Below, piece after piece: positions 1-10,522 of a stretch of DNA of 64,000 nt. Made by a program: the position numbers and the translations under genes. Location of the stretch: contig SPDT01000001.1 in the NCBI GenBank assembly GCA_008477525.1, forward strand, positions 1,674,001 through 1,738,000. Direction: 5' to 3'. Each line of letters begins with the position of its first letter. Positions within the stretch are counted from its first letter, which is position 1. This DNA is from Hypomyces perniciosus (lineage: Eukaryota > Ascomycota > Sordariomycetes > Hypocreales > Hypocreaceae). The notes beneath the pieces were generated by a model. It searched no databases. It was not told the DNA's origin and saw only the letters and a program-made list of their open reading frames with translations.

Positions 1-762
1 AGGCACTCGTGCGTATATTAATAACCAGCATGAGAGATGAGGACATTATTAATCTAAAGCCTCTTTTGTCTTTTGTCTTGTGTGTTAGTGTGTGTGTGTG
101 TGCGTGCCGTAAGCCGGTGACCTAAACTGGCTGGCCTACGGAATGCTAGTACTGCCGGCATAATGGTTCCACCATAACGGGTATTGGATAGTCCCCAATC
201 GAGAAGGATTCTTTTGCTTAGTCTCGAAACGAAGAAGAAAAAGAAAAAAAAAGAGAGAGAAGGACGCCGTCCTATTCTGTGCGACATAGTATTCCTCCGT
301 ACTACTACTATTACTACTACTTCTACTATAATACCATTGCTTCTTCCAGCACACGGCAAACTTCCCTCTCTCTCGGCCGGGTGGCATCGGGGCGTTATGC
401 CGATAGGGCTGAAATTTTGACGTAGCACGGCAGTAGCCACCAGCAATCGTCTGTTAGTCGCCGTTTAACCCGCCAATGCCAAGTAAACCAACTACATTCT
501 GGCTTGCTATTACTGGATAGTTCCGAAATCAATTGCCGGATGTCGGGGCATCGTATGGCCCACGAACTACGGAGTACACGCGTATGAATTGGGCCGAGGC
601 AAACAAGGGCACACTGAAACTTGAGACATGGGACATGGAGCATGTCAGCGGTTCGCGTAGCCGAACTGGGGGGCAAAATCCGACATTGGGAGAAAATAGT
701 ATACTAGTACGAAGTACTACTACTACTCCGCTGTACTCCTAGGACTAGTGGTGGTATTACTT

Positions 763-823
763 TGTATGTATGTATGTGTGTATGTGTGTGTGTATGTGTG
801 TGTGTATGTGTGTGTGTGTGTGT
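763..823. repeat. TATG/TG microsatellite
   Basis: An imperfect tandem array of TATG units passes into TG dinucleotides. It is intergenic. Confidence 0.85.
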
Positions 824-906
824 AAATGCCAATGCAGCAGATAGGGCTGAGATACATACATGACAATCAGTAAGGTAGGTATGTAAGGTATCACACTGGA
901 GAAGCA

Positions 907-908
<2 letters not shown>

Positions 909-938
<30 letters not shown>
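909..938. repeat. Poly-C homopolymer, 30 nt
   Basis: There are thirty consecutive C residues on the + strand. A run this long is unusual in nuclear DNA and its exact length is likely to be uncertain in any assembly. Confidence 0.9.
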
Positions 939-1576
939 TGAAGCCCTCTGCCAAGATGACCCATAGTGGAGTTCTCCATGCTTCATCACGACTCGTATGT
1001 ACAGAGTAGTAGTAGTATTAGCGAGGCAGGTACTCTGTAGATCGTTTCCTGAAAGCCATAGTAATACCATTAGGGCTAATCGGCCAGACTCCTAGCCCCG
1101 GACATACTGCCGCAGAACCGACACATGTTAGCTCGTATCCGTCACGCACTGCCACGGGCATGATCGCCACATTCATGATAAATTGGCTATAAAAATAGGT
1201 GCTAATTTGGCTAAATTCTGCGTGTGCGGAATGTTATGGCGGGTGCTAATCCTAATACCACTACGGAGTAACGGAGTACTACTACACACCACCATATAGT
1301 ACGTACTTCGTAGTGCTGCGACATACTTCGTACTTCTTACTTCTCCATAGACATGCATACGAAACTGGTAGGTGACAAAAAAAGAGTCATGTCACGTCCA
1401 TCCAAGACTAAATTTGAAGCTGAGAGCTTACAGGCACTAGCAGCTACTATCTTCAACAGAAATTAAATTGGCGATGCCGTTATCAAGACAACCAGACAAC
1501 CAGACAACCAGGGCACACATCTTCAACCCTCCTTCTCCACCCATCCATCTACTATCTATCTCATATTACTCCGTAT

Positions 1577-3205
1577 CTACGGATACACACATCTGTAGTT
1601 CTCCGCAAGGGTCGCATTACCAGAGCCCTTATACTTTGCCGTCAACAGGTACCGGCAAATTTTTCGTGTGAAATGCGACGGCGCCTGGGACAGCGTCTCC
1701 GCCTGGAGCTCTCGTGGCGCCTTGCCCTTCTCAACCCACGACACCACTGCTGCCAAAGGGTCTGTTGGAATGGCCCCAGAGGATGTTGGATCGTATCCAC
1801 AGTGGTCTCCTCCTGGTGCCAGGAACAGTCCAAAGAAGTCATCTGCCTTGCCTCGACCTCCCAGGGCTCGCTCCACCTGATGGAAGTACTGGACAGTGCC
1901 TTGTGGGAAGATGAGCTGGTCTGCCAGGCCGTGCCAGACGAGGAGCTTGCCACCGGACCTCTTGAATTTAGACAGATCAGGGTTGGAAGAACCGATGATG
2001 TTATTGAATTTCCGTTTGGACTGGAAAAAGAGTTCGGTGAGGCTTGCCGAGTTGAGCTGGGTCGTGTCAAACTTGGGATCCGCTTTAACAAAGAAACGTG
2101 CCCAAGCATCTGCCACGAAAAAGGGCTGTCCGACGTAGCTTCCATTAGGACCCGACGGAGTAGTATATGCCAAAGCCCCCAGAGATGCGCCAATCGGGAG
2201 ACCAGGCCAGAGTTTCTTTCCAGACGGCGTTCTAGGTCCGTCCCAAATCTTGCGAACAATAGCGGCAGTCTGAGGTCTGACAGTACGACTGGTGGTAAGG
2301 TCAGTCTGACACTGCGTCTTGGTGCCGACTGCCGAGAAGGGGTCAAAGTTGCACTTGGAAGGGTCGTTTATGACACCGTCCTTGACGTCATCTAAGCCGT
2401 CACAAGCTGAAATTGCTGCCTGTACAATGGCATCGACTTCGCAGGGGGGCGGAAATAGGCCCGCCCCCCTCATCACGACCTGTGGCCAAAGCTCCGCGAT
2501 GACATACTCCGTCCAGTAGGTGGCCGGAGCCGCAGCCACTATGCCATCAAAGTCATGGGGATACTTCTGGGCGGCGACCAGACCTTGTCGGCCGCCGGTA
2601 GAGCACCCATTCCAATATGAGCGTGCGGCGTGCTTCCCGTAGAAGGAAGCTGTGACGGCTTTACCCACAACAGCCAAGTCGTGGATCGATCTAGATGCGA
2701 AATTCTCCAGGAGAGCGTGGTTGACCGTGCCATCCGACTTGAGGGCCCACAGCTCTGGACTCAGCGCGTTGCCGCCCGGGAGACCACCATCTGTCGTGGA
2801 AACGGCATAGCCCAGAGATGCAGGGACAGCGAGGCTTTCTTTACCTTGTCCAGCGAGCCATGCGCCGCCCCCAATGCCGGCAAACCTGTTGTTCCAGGCT
2901 TTGCGGGCGAGAGGCAGCCATGTTTGGACGAGGACTGTGTCATTGGCCCCGTGATGGGTGAGAGTGACATTGACCTCGCAGATGTTGAGGCCGGCTACCT
3001 CTTGAGTCAAGGTTGGAGAGGAGGCATGTACCGTAAGGTTAGATCTCACCCTACTGGTAAGACTGAGGATCTTCGCCCCTGGCACACGAGGCTTTGGGAT
3101 GCTAGATGAGCAGCAAGACGGGCCAGGTCGTTCAACATCCGCAGGGGCAGCATAAAAAGAAGGGATGAGCGCGAGCCCAACTCCAAAGAGGATAGGGGTG
3201 ATCAT
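1577..3205 (-). CDS. Secreted tannase/feruloyl esterase family protein
   Basis: A single uninterrupted frame of 542 residues starts at the ATG at 3205 and has a hydrophobic N-terminus that looks like a signal peptide. The family hydrolyses ester bonds of gallate or ferulate linked to sugars and plant cell-wall polysaccharides, outside the cell. The family's CS-D-HC arrangement is visible: the nucleophile motif GCSTGG, an HGLADQ segment with the likely acid Asp, and DHCGYD with the catalytic His followed by Cys. In characterised relatives these two Cys form a disulfide that brings Ser and His together. Length is normal for the family. No intron is needed. Whether the substrate is tannin or a feruloylated polysaccharide cannot be told from sequence. 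The other enzyme genes to its right (secreted hydrolase, GH2) suggest a role in plant-material breakdown, which is inference. Confidence 0.93.
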   Translation of the reverse strand: MITPILFGVGLALIPSFYAAPADVERPGPSCCSSSIPKPRVPGAKILSLTSRVRSNLTVHASSPTLTQEVAGLNICEVNVTLTHHGANDTVLVQTWLPLARKAWNNRFAGIGGGAWLAGQGKESLAVPASLGYAVSTTDGGLPGGNALSPELWALKSDGTVNHALLENFASRSIHDLAVVGKAVTASFYGKHAARSYWNGCSTGGRQGLVAAQKYPHDFDGIVAAAPATYWTEYVIAELWPQVVMRGAGLFPPPCEVDAIVQAAISACDGLDDVKDGVINDPSKCNFDPFSAVGTKTQCQTDLTTSRTVRPQTAAIVRKIWDGPRTPSGKKLWPGLPIGASLGALAYTTPSGPNGSYVGQPFFVADAWARFFVKADPKFDTTQLNSASLTELFFQSKRKFNNIIGSSNPDLSKFKRSGGKLLVWHGLADQLIFPQGTVQYFHQVERALGGRGKADDFFGLFLAPGGDHCGYDPTSSGAIPTDPLAAVVSWVEKGKAPRELQAETLSQAPSHFTRKICRYLLTAKYKGSGNATLAENYRCVYP

Positions 3206-4043
3206 TGAAGAGATGATGCAAGAGGACGTAAAGGTCAGACTGTAGTTTTCAAATGCGAGTTGATTGTACTACTGGATTGATTGATTGTATGAGTAGCAGT
3301 AATATTGAGCTTTGGATGAAAGGATATATATGTTCTTTATATTTCACTTTTTTTGTTGTTCTCCTATGTGCCAGACTATGCCATCGTTCTCAGTCTTAAC
3401 TTATAGCTGTGATTCCATGATTGCTAAGACGAATCTTGAATCTTGAACCTACAATAGGTATAAAGTTTGGAAATTTGGGATTCGAGTCAGTCGTTAATAG
3501 TCAACCACTATGTCATAGCCCGTTATGACATCGGAAGCTCGCTGAGGGATCGCGGACGTTTGGAATCAGCTCATGGATTCCGGGGTACGGTTATCACTAA
3601 CCCGATCTAGCGCAGGCAGGATATGCTCCCCCAAAAGTGCCGTTGTGATAGGAATAGATGCCAAGAGGCTAGGGAGAAAAGATGGGCAAAATTCCGCTCA
3701 CTACGAGTACGTACATAAGCGCGGAAGCATTTTCATTGTTTTTTTTTTTTTCGTTCTCGTTTAAAAGGGGAAAGAAAAAAAATGCCAAGAAAGCCAAGGG
3801 AGGGTAAGGGAAATAAATGCAACGAAGCCTTCTAGGGCGACGCTTATTGTTGATGGTGATGGCAGTGAGACATTCCAACTAACCTTCTAACCTTTCTTTT
3901 AACCACGCGGCCGATCGCGGCCGATCTGGGTCTCAATCGAAGTTTCTCCACGATCCACTCTCTAGATTGTGGCGTGTGAAAATAGAACACATTATTAGAA
4001 CACAGTATTAGAACACAGTATTAGAACATGGTACTAGAACATG

Positions 4044-4098
4044 GTAGTAGTAGCAGCAGTAGTAGCAGTAGTAGTAGTACTAGTAGTAGTAGTACGAG
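4044..4098. repeat. Trinucleotide (TAG/CAG) tract
   Basis: This is an imperfect trinucleotide array in non-coding DNA. On the minus strand it reads as a leucine-rich artefact. Confidence 0.8.
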
Positions 4099-4685
4099 TA
4101 CTCTTAGAACATAGTAGCCCCTGAAGATCCCCTGTGCTCCGAGGCGACGGCACTGGAGGGAAGCGCTGGATAACGGTGTCGCGATGGAACCGTTACCAAA
4201 AGGCTGCCTATCGACTAGTAGAATAGGCAATGCTCCTTACGGATTGCGGACCCCTATGCGAGACAGTACTAGTGGAATTACTGCTAGCTATTAGTCCTAG
4301 CACTAAACAGACACGTTTGCCCCGCACCGGGCGAATCAAGTCGCCGACTTGACGTCACAAAAGGTCCAAGTTCGCCTATTCCAATACTCGTACTCGCCAA
4401 AAGACCCCCTGGCCACAATTGGTGGAAGAATGGACCCATCAATAAATAACTGCTAGTCCATATACATACATATGACTACTCCGTATACCACTAGTAGATG
4501 GCCCCTATGCCGGACTGCGGGTTTTTGCTAGTGTCGGCATCTGACGAACTGCGAACTGAACTGCAGACTGAGCCGTGGTGACGTGACCTGACCGGTTGAT
4601 GTCCGAGGACTAGTGTCTGGGAACAAAGTGCCGAATTATTAATTATTTTTCTCTGGGCATCTATTGGCAGTTTGGGGGAGTCGAA

Positions 4686-4716
4686 GATGAGATGAGATGA
4701 GATGAGATGAGATGAG
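4686..4716. repeat. (GATGA)n pentanucleotide repeat
   Basis: About six tandem GATGA units lie in intergenic DNA. Confidence 0.85.
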
Positions 4717-5753
4717 GCCGAGAGGCATGTGACATTGTCTTATCTATCTAGGGCCAAACGCAAAAATGCCGCTGTACGAACAGGTCAACCATGTCAGCAT
4801 CGCGCCTTCTCCCCCTTTCCAATTCATTTATACTACCAATACGAAAGTACTCCATACGAGTAGTACTAAATGTACAATCATCTATAACGTGCATCTCTGA
4901 TCCGATGCAGGCGGTGTGGCGTCTGACCGTTAGGCATCAATTTGTCTCTATTTATGGAGTATGTAAGGCTTGGATTCGAAGGATCAACATCCTCGTCGGT
5001 CTATCAAAGGACTACATACATACATACATATAGCCGATACAAACATGGTTAAAATTTAAGCCTAATTTTTGTTATCTAGCACCCCTTGGCATTGGTTCCC
5101 GCGTATCGTGGTTTTACTTTTGCTCCTTCTATCCTGTTCGTCTGTAACGTCGTACTTCGTATATCATAGGATATAAACTACTCCGTATTGAAAGAGGCGT
5201 CAAAAGCTCACTGTAATCATTAATGGTGCCCATTCAAATGACTCCACAAGGGGGGGGGGGGGAGGTATGTCCCACTTCAAGTTACGACTAGTAATTACTA
5301 CTAAGGTAGTAGTATAAAGATTGAAGACCGCCTCGCCATCCTGTCGTACTACAAAGGAATATGGTAAAAAGATGAAATGACACAACTCTTGTCATTTTAA
5401 TCATTTTTTTTGAATTGATTTTTCTTCAAAATGCCAGGATTTATAATTCAAGAGGACGCACTGCTCAGCGTTTGCAGACCTTGAATGGGCGTTGGAATCA
5501 TTCAGGAATCTCATTCACACCGCCACACTTTAACCAAAAAAACACCAGTGAGATTTGGAATTTCACAATGATTCCAACTCTTAGCATAGATGGGCGCTTA
5601 TAGTTTACGCAACGAATACCACTATGCTTCAGATGAATTTGGAATTGTGTCTTGAGGAAATAAATATAAATAGTACAGTGGAAGAAGCCATGATAGATGC
5701 ACTCGAATAAACGCAGCATCACAATCAAATAACTTCTTCGAGTCTACACAGCC

Positions 5754-6767
5754 ATGCGCCTTACAGCATATCTGGCTGCGGCCTTTACTGCTGCTTTTGT
5801 AGTCTCTGCGAATCCCGTTAATCAACTCGCTGCTCCCAATGATCTAGCCACCTCCACAAAACCGCCTCGTCTGGGGCCTCTGCACTACGTCAACACCACT
5901 CGTCTCCAAGTTGCCTACTACGAACTTGGCCCTGCCAATGGCCAAGTCGTCCTTCTTCTCCATGGCTACCCTTATGGCCCCAACGGCTATGCCGAGGTAG
6001 CCCCAGCCCTAGCCAAGAAGGGATACCACGTCTTCGTTCCCTACCTCCGCGGCAACGGCCCTACCAGATTCCTCAGCACCAAGACGTTCCGATCTGGTCA
6101 GCAGGCCGCACTGGGCTACGACATTATCGAACTCCTTGATGCGCTTAACATCCCCAAGGCCATATTCGCCGGATACGATTGGGGCGGCCGAGGCGCCTGC
6201 GTTGCAGCAGCCCTCTGGCCTGAACGCTGCCAGGGCCTCGTATCCGTCAACAGCTACCTGATCCAAAACCTGGCTAAGGCATGGATCCCTCTCGACGCCA
6301 AGATTGAGGCTGGTTTCTGGTACTTTTACTACTTCCTCACGCCGCGCGGAGAGGCAGCGCTGGCCGAGCACCCTAAGGACATTGCACGTGTTATCTGGAC
6401 CAAGAACTCGCCGCAGTGGAACTACACCGAAGCGGACCTTGATCAAGCAGCCGAGACGTTTGTGAACCCGGATTATGTCAAAGTTGTGACGCATGTGTAC
6501 CAGCACCGGCTGCGGTATGCCCCTAGCGATCCGGACTATGAGCCTTGGGAGAAGGAGTTGCTGAAGCAACCTGTCATCCGTGTCCCGGCGGTCACGTTGG
6601 ATGGCCTAGCTGATGGGAACTTTCCTGCTACGGACGGATCGTCGTCTGCGGCTTTTTTTTCAAAACTGAGAGTGCATCATCAGGTTCCAGGGGCAGGACA
6701 TAACCTCCCTCAGGAGAAGCCGCAGGCTTTTATTGATGCTGTGCTTGAAGTGGCCAAGTTGAAGTAA
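5754..6767 (+). CDS. Secreted alpha/beta hydrolase, epoxide-hydrolase-like
   Basis: The single-exon protein has 337 residues and a signal peptide-like start (MRLTAYLAAAF...). Visible motifs are the oxyanion motif HGYPYG, the nucleophile elbow GYDWGG, in which the nucleophile position is Asp rather than Ser, and a C-terminal GAGHNLP with the likely catalytic His. Asp in the elbow is the mark of the epoxide hydrolase/haloalkane dehalogenase branch of the fold, so an epoxide- or halide-cleaving reaction is more likely than ester hydrolysis. The natural substrate is unknown. The stop codon lies only 68 bp from the stop of the convergent GH2 gene, so their 3' UTRs probably overlap. Codon use is strongly C-ending, as in other well-expressed genes here. 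Confidence 0.88.
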   Translation: MRLTAYLAAAFTAAFVVSANPVNQLAAPNDLATSTKPPRLGPLHYVNTTRLQVAYYELGPANGQVVLLLHGYPYGPNGYAEVAPALAKKGYHVFVPYLRGNGPTRFLSTKTFRSGQQAALGYDIIELLDALNIPKAIFAGYDWGGRGACVAAALWPERCQGLVSVNSYLIQNLAKAWIPLDAKIEAGFWYFYYFLTPRGEAALAEHPKDIARVIWTKNSPQWNYTEADLDQAAETFVNPDYVKVVTHVYQHRLRYAPSDPDYEPWEKELLKQPVIRVPAVTLDGLADGNFPATDGSSSAAFFSKLRVHHQVPGAGHNLPQEKPQAFIDAVLEVAKLK

Positions 6768-6835
6768 GCAACAGATTTTGTATAATTAAGCTTTTGCCTA
6801 GAGATAGATACAGACATAGATATATCATTGCTTTG

Positions 6836-9065
6836 TCAACCCTTCCCGACACCTCTTTTCTCTGCTGCATAATACAGACTCTTAATATCCTGCTGCCACT
6901 GCCCAACATCCGGACGTAGCACACGACGATCATACGTATAAAGACCATTGACCTCTCCCTCAACATCAGTAGTCTGTGTCCAAACACCGCCGCTGCAGGC
7001 GTAGCGTTCGACCTGCTCGCGGAATTCGCGGAAGAGGACGCCGGCTCGGTAGTTGTACGACTCAAGGTCATCGTTGAGCTCGTAGGTCTGGTTGATGGTG
7101 TCTATCGCTTGCCGGACATTCCAGAGGCTGTTTGGGAATTTTCGTTAGTCTACTAGCTTTTTCTAATGAGAGGGGAGTGGGCTTACTGTTCGATTGAGAC
7201 ATTATGGCCGATGCCGCCAAATTCGCCTTGAAAGCCGATTCGTTTGGGGCCGTAGGGGGATGAAGGGAGTGAATAAAATGGAGTGCCGCATTGGGGATTC
7301 GCATAGTGGTGGTTGTCCTAAGAAGCAATTCAGTCAGCTCAGAGTTCCATAAGCATTCGAGGGGCGTAAAATACCGAAAAGTCGCCAAACCCGTGATCGT
7401 TCCAGCCACTAGTAGCGTCAACCAATCTTGTTGGGTCTATCTCGCGGACAACTTCCGTAAGTTTCTCCTCTGGATAGGGGGGAGTGCGCAACTGGCCCCA
7501 TCCTTCATTGTAAATGACCTAATACAGACATCTCTTGTTAGCAAACAATATTAGTGCGAGTTCCACTTAGGAAGACTGACCCATGTGACAATGGACGGGT
7601 AACTCTTGTGTTCGTTGATCAGAATCTCGAGCTGGCGCTGGAACTCCTGTTGCTGATCTGGGTTTGGTAGGCGGTTCCAGTCATCGGGTAAGCTTGGCAT
7701 ATCTTGGATCACCATTAATCCCATCTGATCGCAGGCATGATAGAACAAATCGGGCTCAACTTTGATCTATCAAACATCAGTGGGGGGCAAAGCCACTCAT
7801 GATTCTGCAGACCTACATGCTTGCGAACCATGTTGAAACCTAACTTTTTGAGCATCTTTAGATCGTAGACCATGGCTTCTTTATTGGGCGGGGTGTAGAT
7901 GCCATCAGGCCAATATCCCTGGTCCAGAGTTCCAAACAGGAAAACAAACTCGCCATTCAGAAGGGGTCTTTGCACACCATTTATCTTTGCGGTTGAAATG
8001 GTGCGGAATCCTGTGTAACTGAAGACTTCGTCGTCACCCATAGTCACTGTCAGATTATACAGGGTGGGTGAGGATGGAGACCACAGTCTAGGTTCGCGGA
8101 CCTTGAATTTGAATTCCTGGTCTGATGTACCCTTCCGAGAGGTCATCTTGCTGCCGTCCAAACCAACGATAGATACTTCTAATGGAGCGTCCTGCTTGGC
8201 TGAGCTGTGAACAGTCACGGAAACTTATTCTGCCGTTAGACGGATGGCCAACGCAGGAGAAGACGCTCACATACCTGTTCCATCCATGCCAGCAGCAACA
8301 TCCAGCTGGGTGATATAATTCGAAGGCACACTCTCTATCCACACAGACTGCCATATTCCTGAGCAGGGCCTGTACCAAATATGTCTCGGGTTCCGGGTCT
8401 GCTTGCCCACCGGAATGACCTCCGAGTCAGTCGGATCATGAACAAAGACGGCCCTGCGTTGAGAACCAAGATTGTCAGTTGAATGAACAAGTCACACGGG
8501 AATTCAGCAACACTACGGCGACTTACAAGCTGTTGTTACTGCCGAATTCAATAAACCTAGCAGCATCCACACTGAAGCGGAAGAATCCTCCGGTGTGGGT
8601 CCCGGCTCGGATGCCGTTTATAAAGACTGTCGCCTGGTAATCTACCGCCTCAAAATTCAGCAGCACCGTTTTCCCACTCCAATTCTTTGGCACCGAGAAC
8701 GTTGTTGCGAACCACATGTCGGAAACGTCCAGCTCCTGAAGCCCCGAGAGACCACTCTCGATGCAGGACGGGATCAGAACCTCCCTCTCGAGTGGACCAG
8801 CGGGTGGAGTCCCGGCTCTGGCTCCGGCGTCAGCTGGCTGATATGTCCAGATCCCGTTGAGATTCTGCCAGACATCGCGGCGGAGCTGAGGACGAGGGTA
8901 TTCACGCCAGGGGTTGGTACCCACTTTGTAGGTCCAGTCGGTATCGAGGGGAGGGGTTTGGACTTTGTAAAGGATTGGTTTGTCGCCGTTAGATTGTGCT
9001 GTTGTGATGCTTATGATGCAGACCAGTGCAAGAATACCGCTCCAGGGCACATTCAAGAGCTTCAT
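6836..9065 (-). CDS. Secreted glycoside hydrolase family 2 protein (beta-galactosidase/glucuronidase type)
   Basis: Seven exons were joined by splice signals: 9065-8527, 8453-8275, 8223-7817, 7766-7581, 7518-7375, 7317-7187 and 7127-6836, giving 625 residues. A signal peptide is followed by a sugar-binding jelly-roll domain (about 40-230), an immunoglobulin-like domain and the TIM barrel. The acid/base Glu is in IYNEGWGQ and the likely nucleophile Glu is in GFQGEFGGIG, as expected for GH2. The enzyme should remove beta-linked galactose, glucuronate or mannose from extracellular glycans, but the exact specificity cannot be read. The second intron uses an AAG acceptor, because the nearby CAG would give an immediate stop. 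It is convergent with the upstream hydrolase. Confidence 0.9.
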
Positions 9066-10522
9066 GATGGGATCTTTTCATAGAGTCTCCGGCGTCAATA
9101 ATGATAAGGCAGAGTCAATGATTAAGGAGAGAGATTGGATCGCAGAGTTGAAACTGGGCTTTGCAGTACTTAAAGTGCCGTGTTCAAGCCCTTGCTCTGA
9201 GCGGAAACCTGCGTATAAATACCTACCAACATATTGCCACGCTGACCCCCACACAATCTCCTGATTTCCCCTCTCCTTTGATGTACTTATAGATGCTGGG
9301 ATGATTGATACATCCCAATGATGCCCTGCATGCGAGCTGCAGACCTGTGTGTTACCGGAATCTTCCTTGGCATCGCGAAGCAAAGCTCCAAGGTGAGTAG
9401 AGATGTAACAGGATAAATGAACTATTATCCTAGAATCTTGTCCGTACTGCATTTTCTGGTTGTCTCGTCCTGTATAAATGCCGATTCAACGGGGAGTCTC
9501 TCAGCTCATCACTATGTAGTTGAATTCTTCGATGCGTCTTGGTGAGAGAGAGATGCGGAGTAGATGTCGATCAATGTGGGGGATTTACATTGAATAGACA
9601 CCACCTCTTGTGACCTCCACCAGTTTCTCAACTCATAGTTCACAAACGGAAATACGATTTATGCTTAATTCCACCCTGGCGTCTCACATTGTTCCACCGG
9701 AACCGTATTCCTAGACATGATACAGACGTACGTGCTCTGTCCTACATATAAGTGGACGCTCAATATGGGTAGCTACATAAAGTTGCACAATTCAATTCCG
9801 ACATGGAGTACCTCACCCTACATAAACGAACGTGTTGGTAGCGTTACATTTGTGTTTCTGATGGATCATCTGACAACATCACACATTGCCTGCCCGTGAG
9901 GGGTCTGAACCTCGCTTCATGGAGACGTCCAATTGGGCCGTCTAAAGGTTAAGAGTAAGCATAAACAAAGATGGGTGCGACAAGGCCATTAATAGTGAAG
10001 TGGAACTGTCCTTCTTTATGTATCACAGATTATGTTATCGGAGGCAAAACAGAGCATGTAATCGTAGTCTGCTCGGACAGGCCTGAAGATGATATTTTTG
10101 GATCTAGATGTGATACGAAACCTCAATTTAGTTAGTTTTGGTGATAATGGGAAACGTCTTCCAGGCAGTGGTATAATAGAACTCGGACACGAAGCTGAGA
10201 TATGGACGGAGACTCTCACTGACCATTGATACTCCGTAGTTTTCTCGGCTTATGATCATACATATGATGAATATGATTTTAGCTAGATTGTTACATGATT
10301 CAATATAATTTATTGCATCTAAACTTTTGTAGACAAAAAAAAAAATCTTAACAGGAGGCCTACATAATAGACTTCTGATGTGTATTGGAAGTGCAGCATA
10401 ACCACCAAAGGAGGATCTACATCATACCTTACAACTGTATTCCATTTTTCGTCTTTCTAGACACTATTTAGCTGTGTTTTATGACTACATATTTCCTTTA
10501 TTCTACCCATCGCTCACCCTGT
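9066..10522. other. Intergenic between GH2 promoter and AspRS 3' end
   Basis: This holds the promoter of the leftward GH2 gene and the 3' flank of the leftward AspRS gene. One dispersed motif copy lies at 10230. No gene is seen. Confidence 0.65.

Larger units (their letters stand above)
1..1576. other. Intergenic, microsatellite-rich left end
   Basis: No convincing gene is seen. The stretch holds a TACT/ACT trinucleotide patch near 300-335, a TATG/TG dinucleotide tract at about 763-823, a run of 30 cytosines at 909-938, and several copies of the dispersed TACGGAGTA/TACGAAGTA motif (568, 708, 1262, 1304, 1324, 1567). The open frames present are low-complexity translations of these repeats. 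Confidence 0.7.
3206..5753. other. Intergenic with microsatellites
   Basis: This is the spacer between the divergent esterase and hydrolase genes. It contains a TAG/CAG-type trinucleotide tract (about 4044-4098), six GATGA pentamers (4686-4716), a run of G near 5250 and dispersed motif copies at 4478, 5153 and 5179. No gene is recognised. Confidence 0.7.

Noticed and set aside
54..979. Several open frames with Ser, His-Thr or Gly runs at the left end
   Set aside because: They are translations of microsatellites and the poly-C run, with no domain or codon signal.
8224..8274. CAG acceptor for GH2 intron 2
   Set aside because: It would give an in-frame stop at once; the AAG four bases further on keeps the frame and the family sequence.
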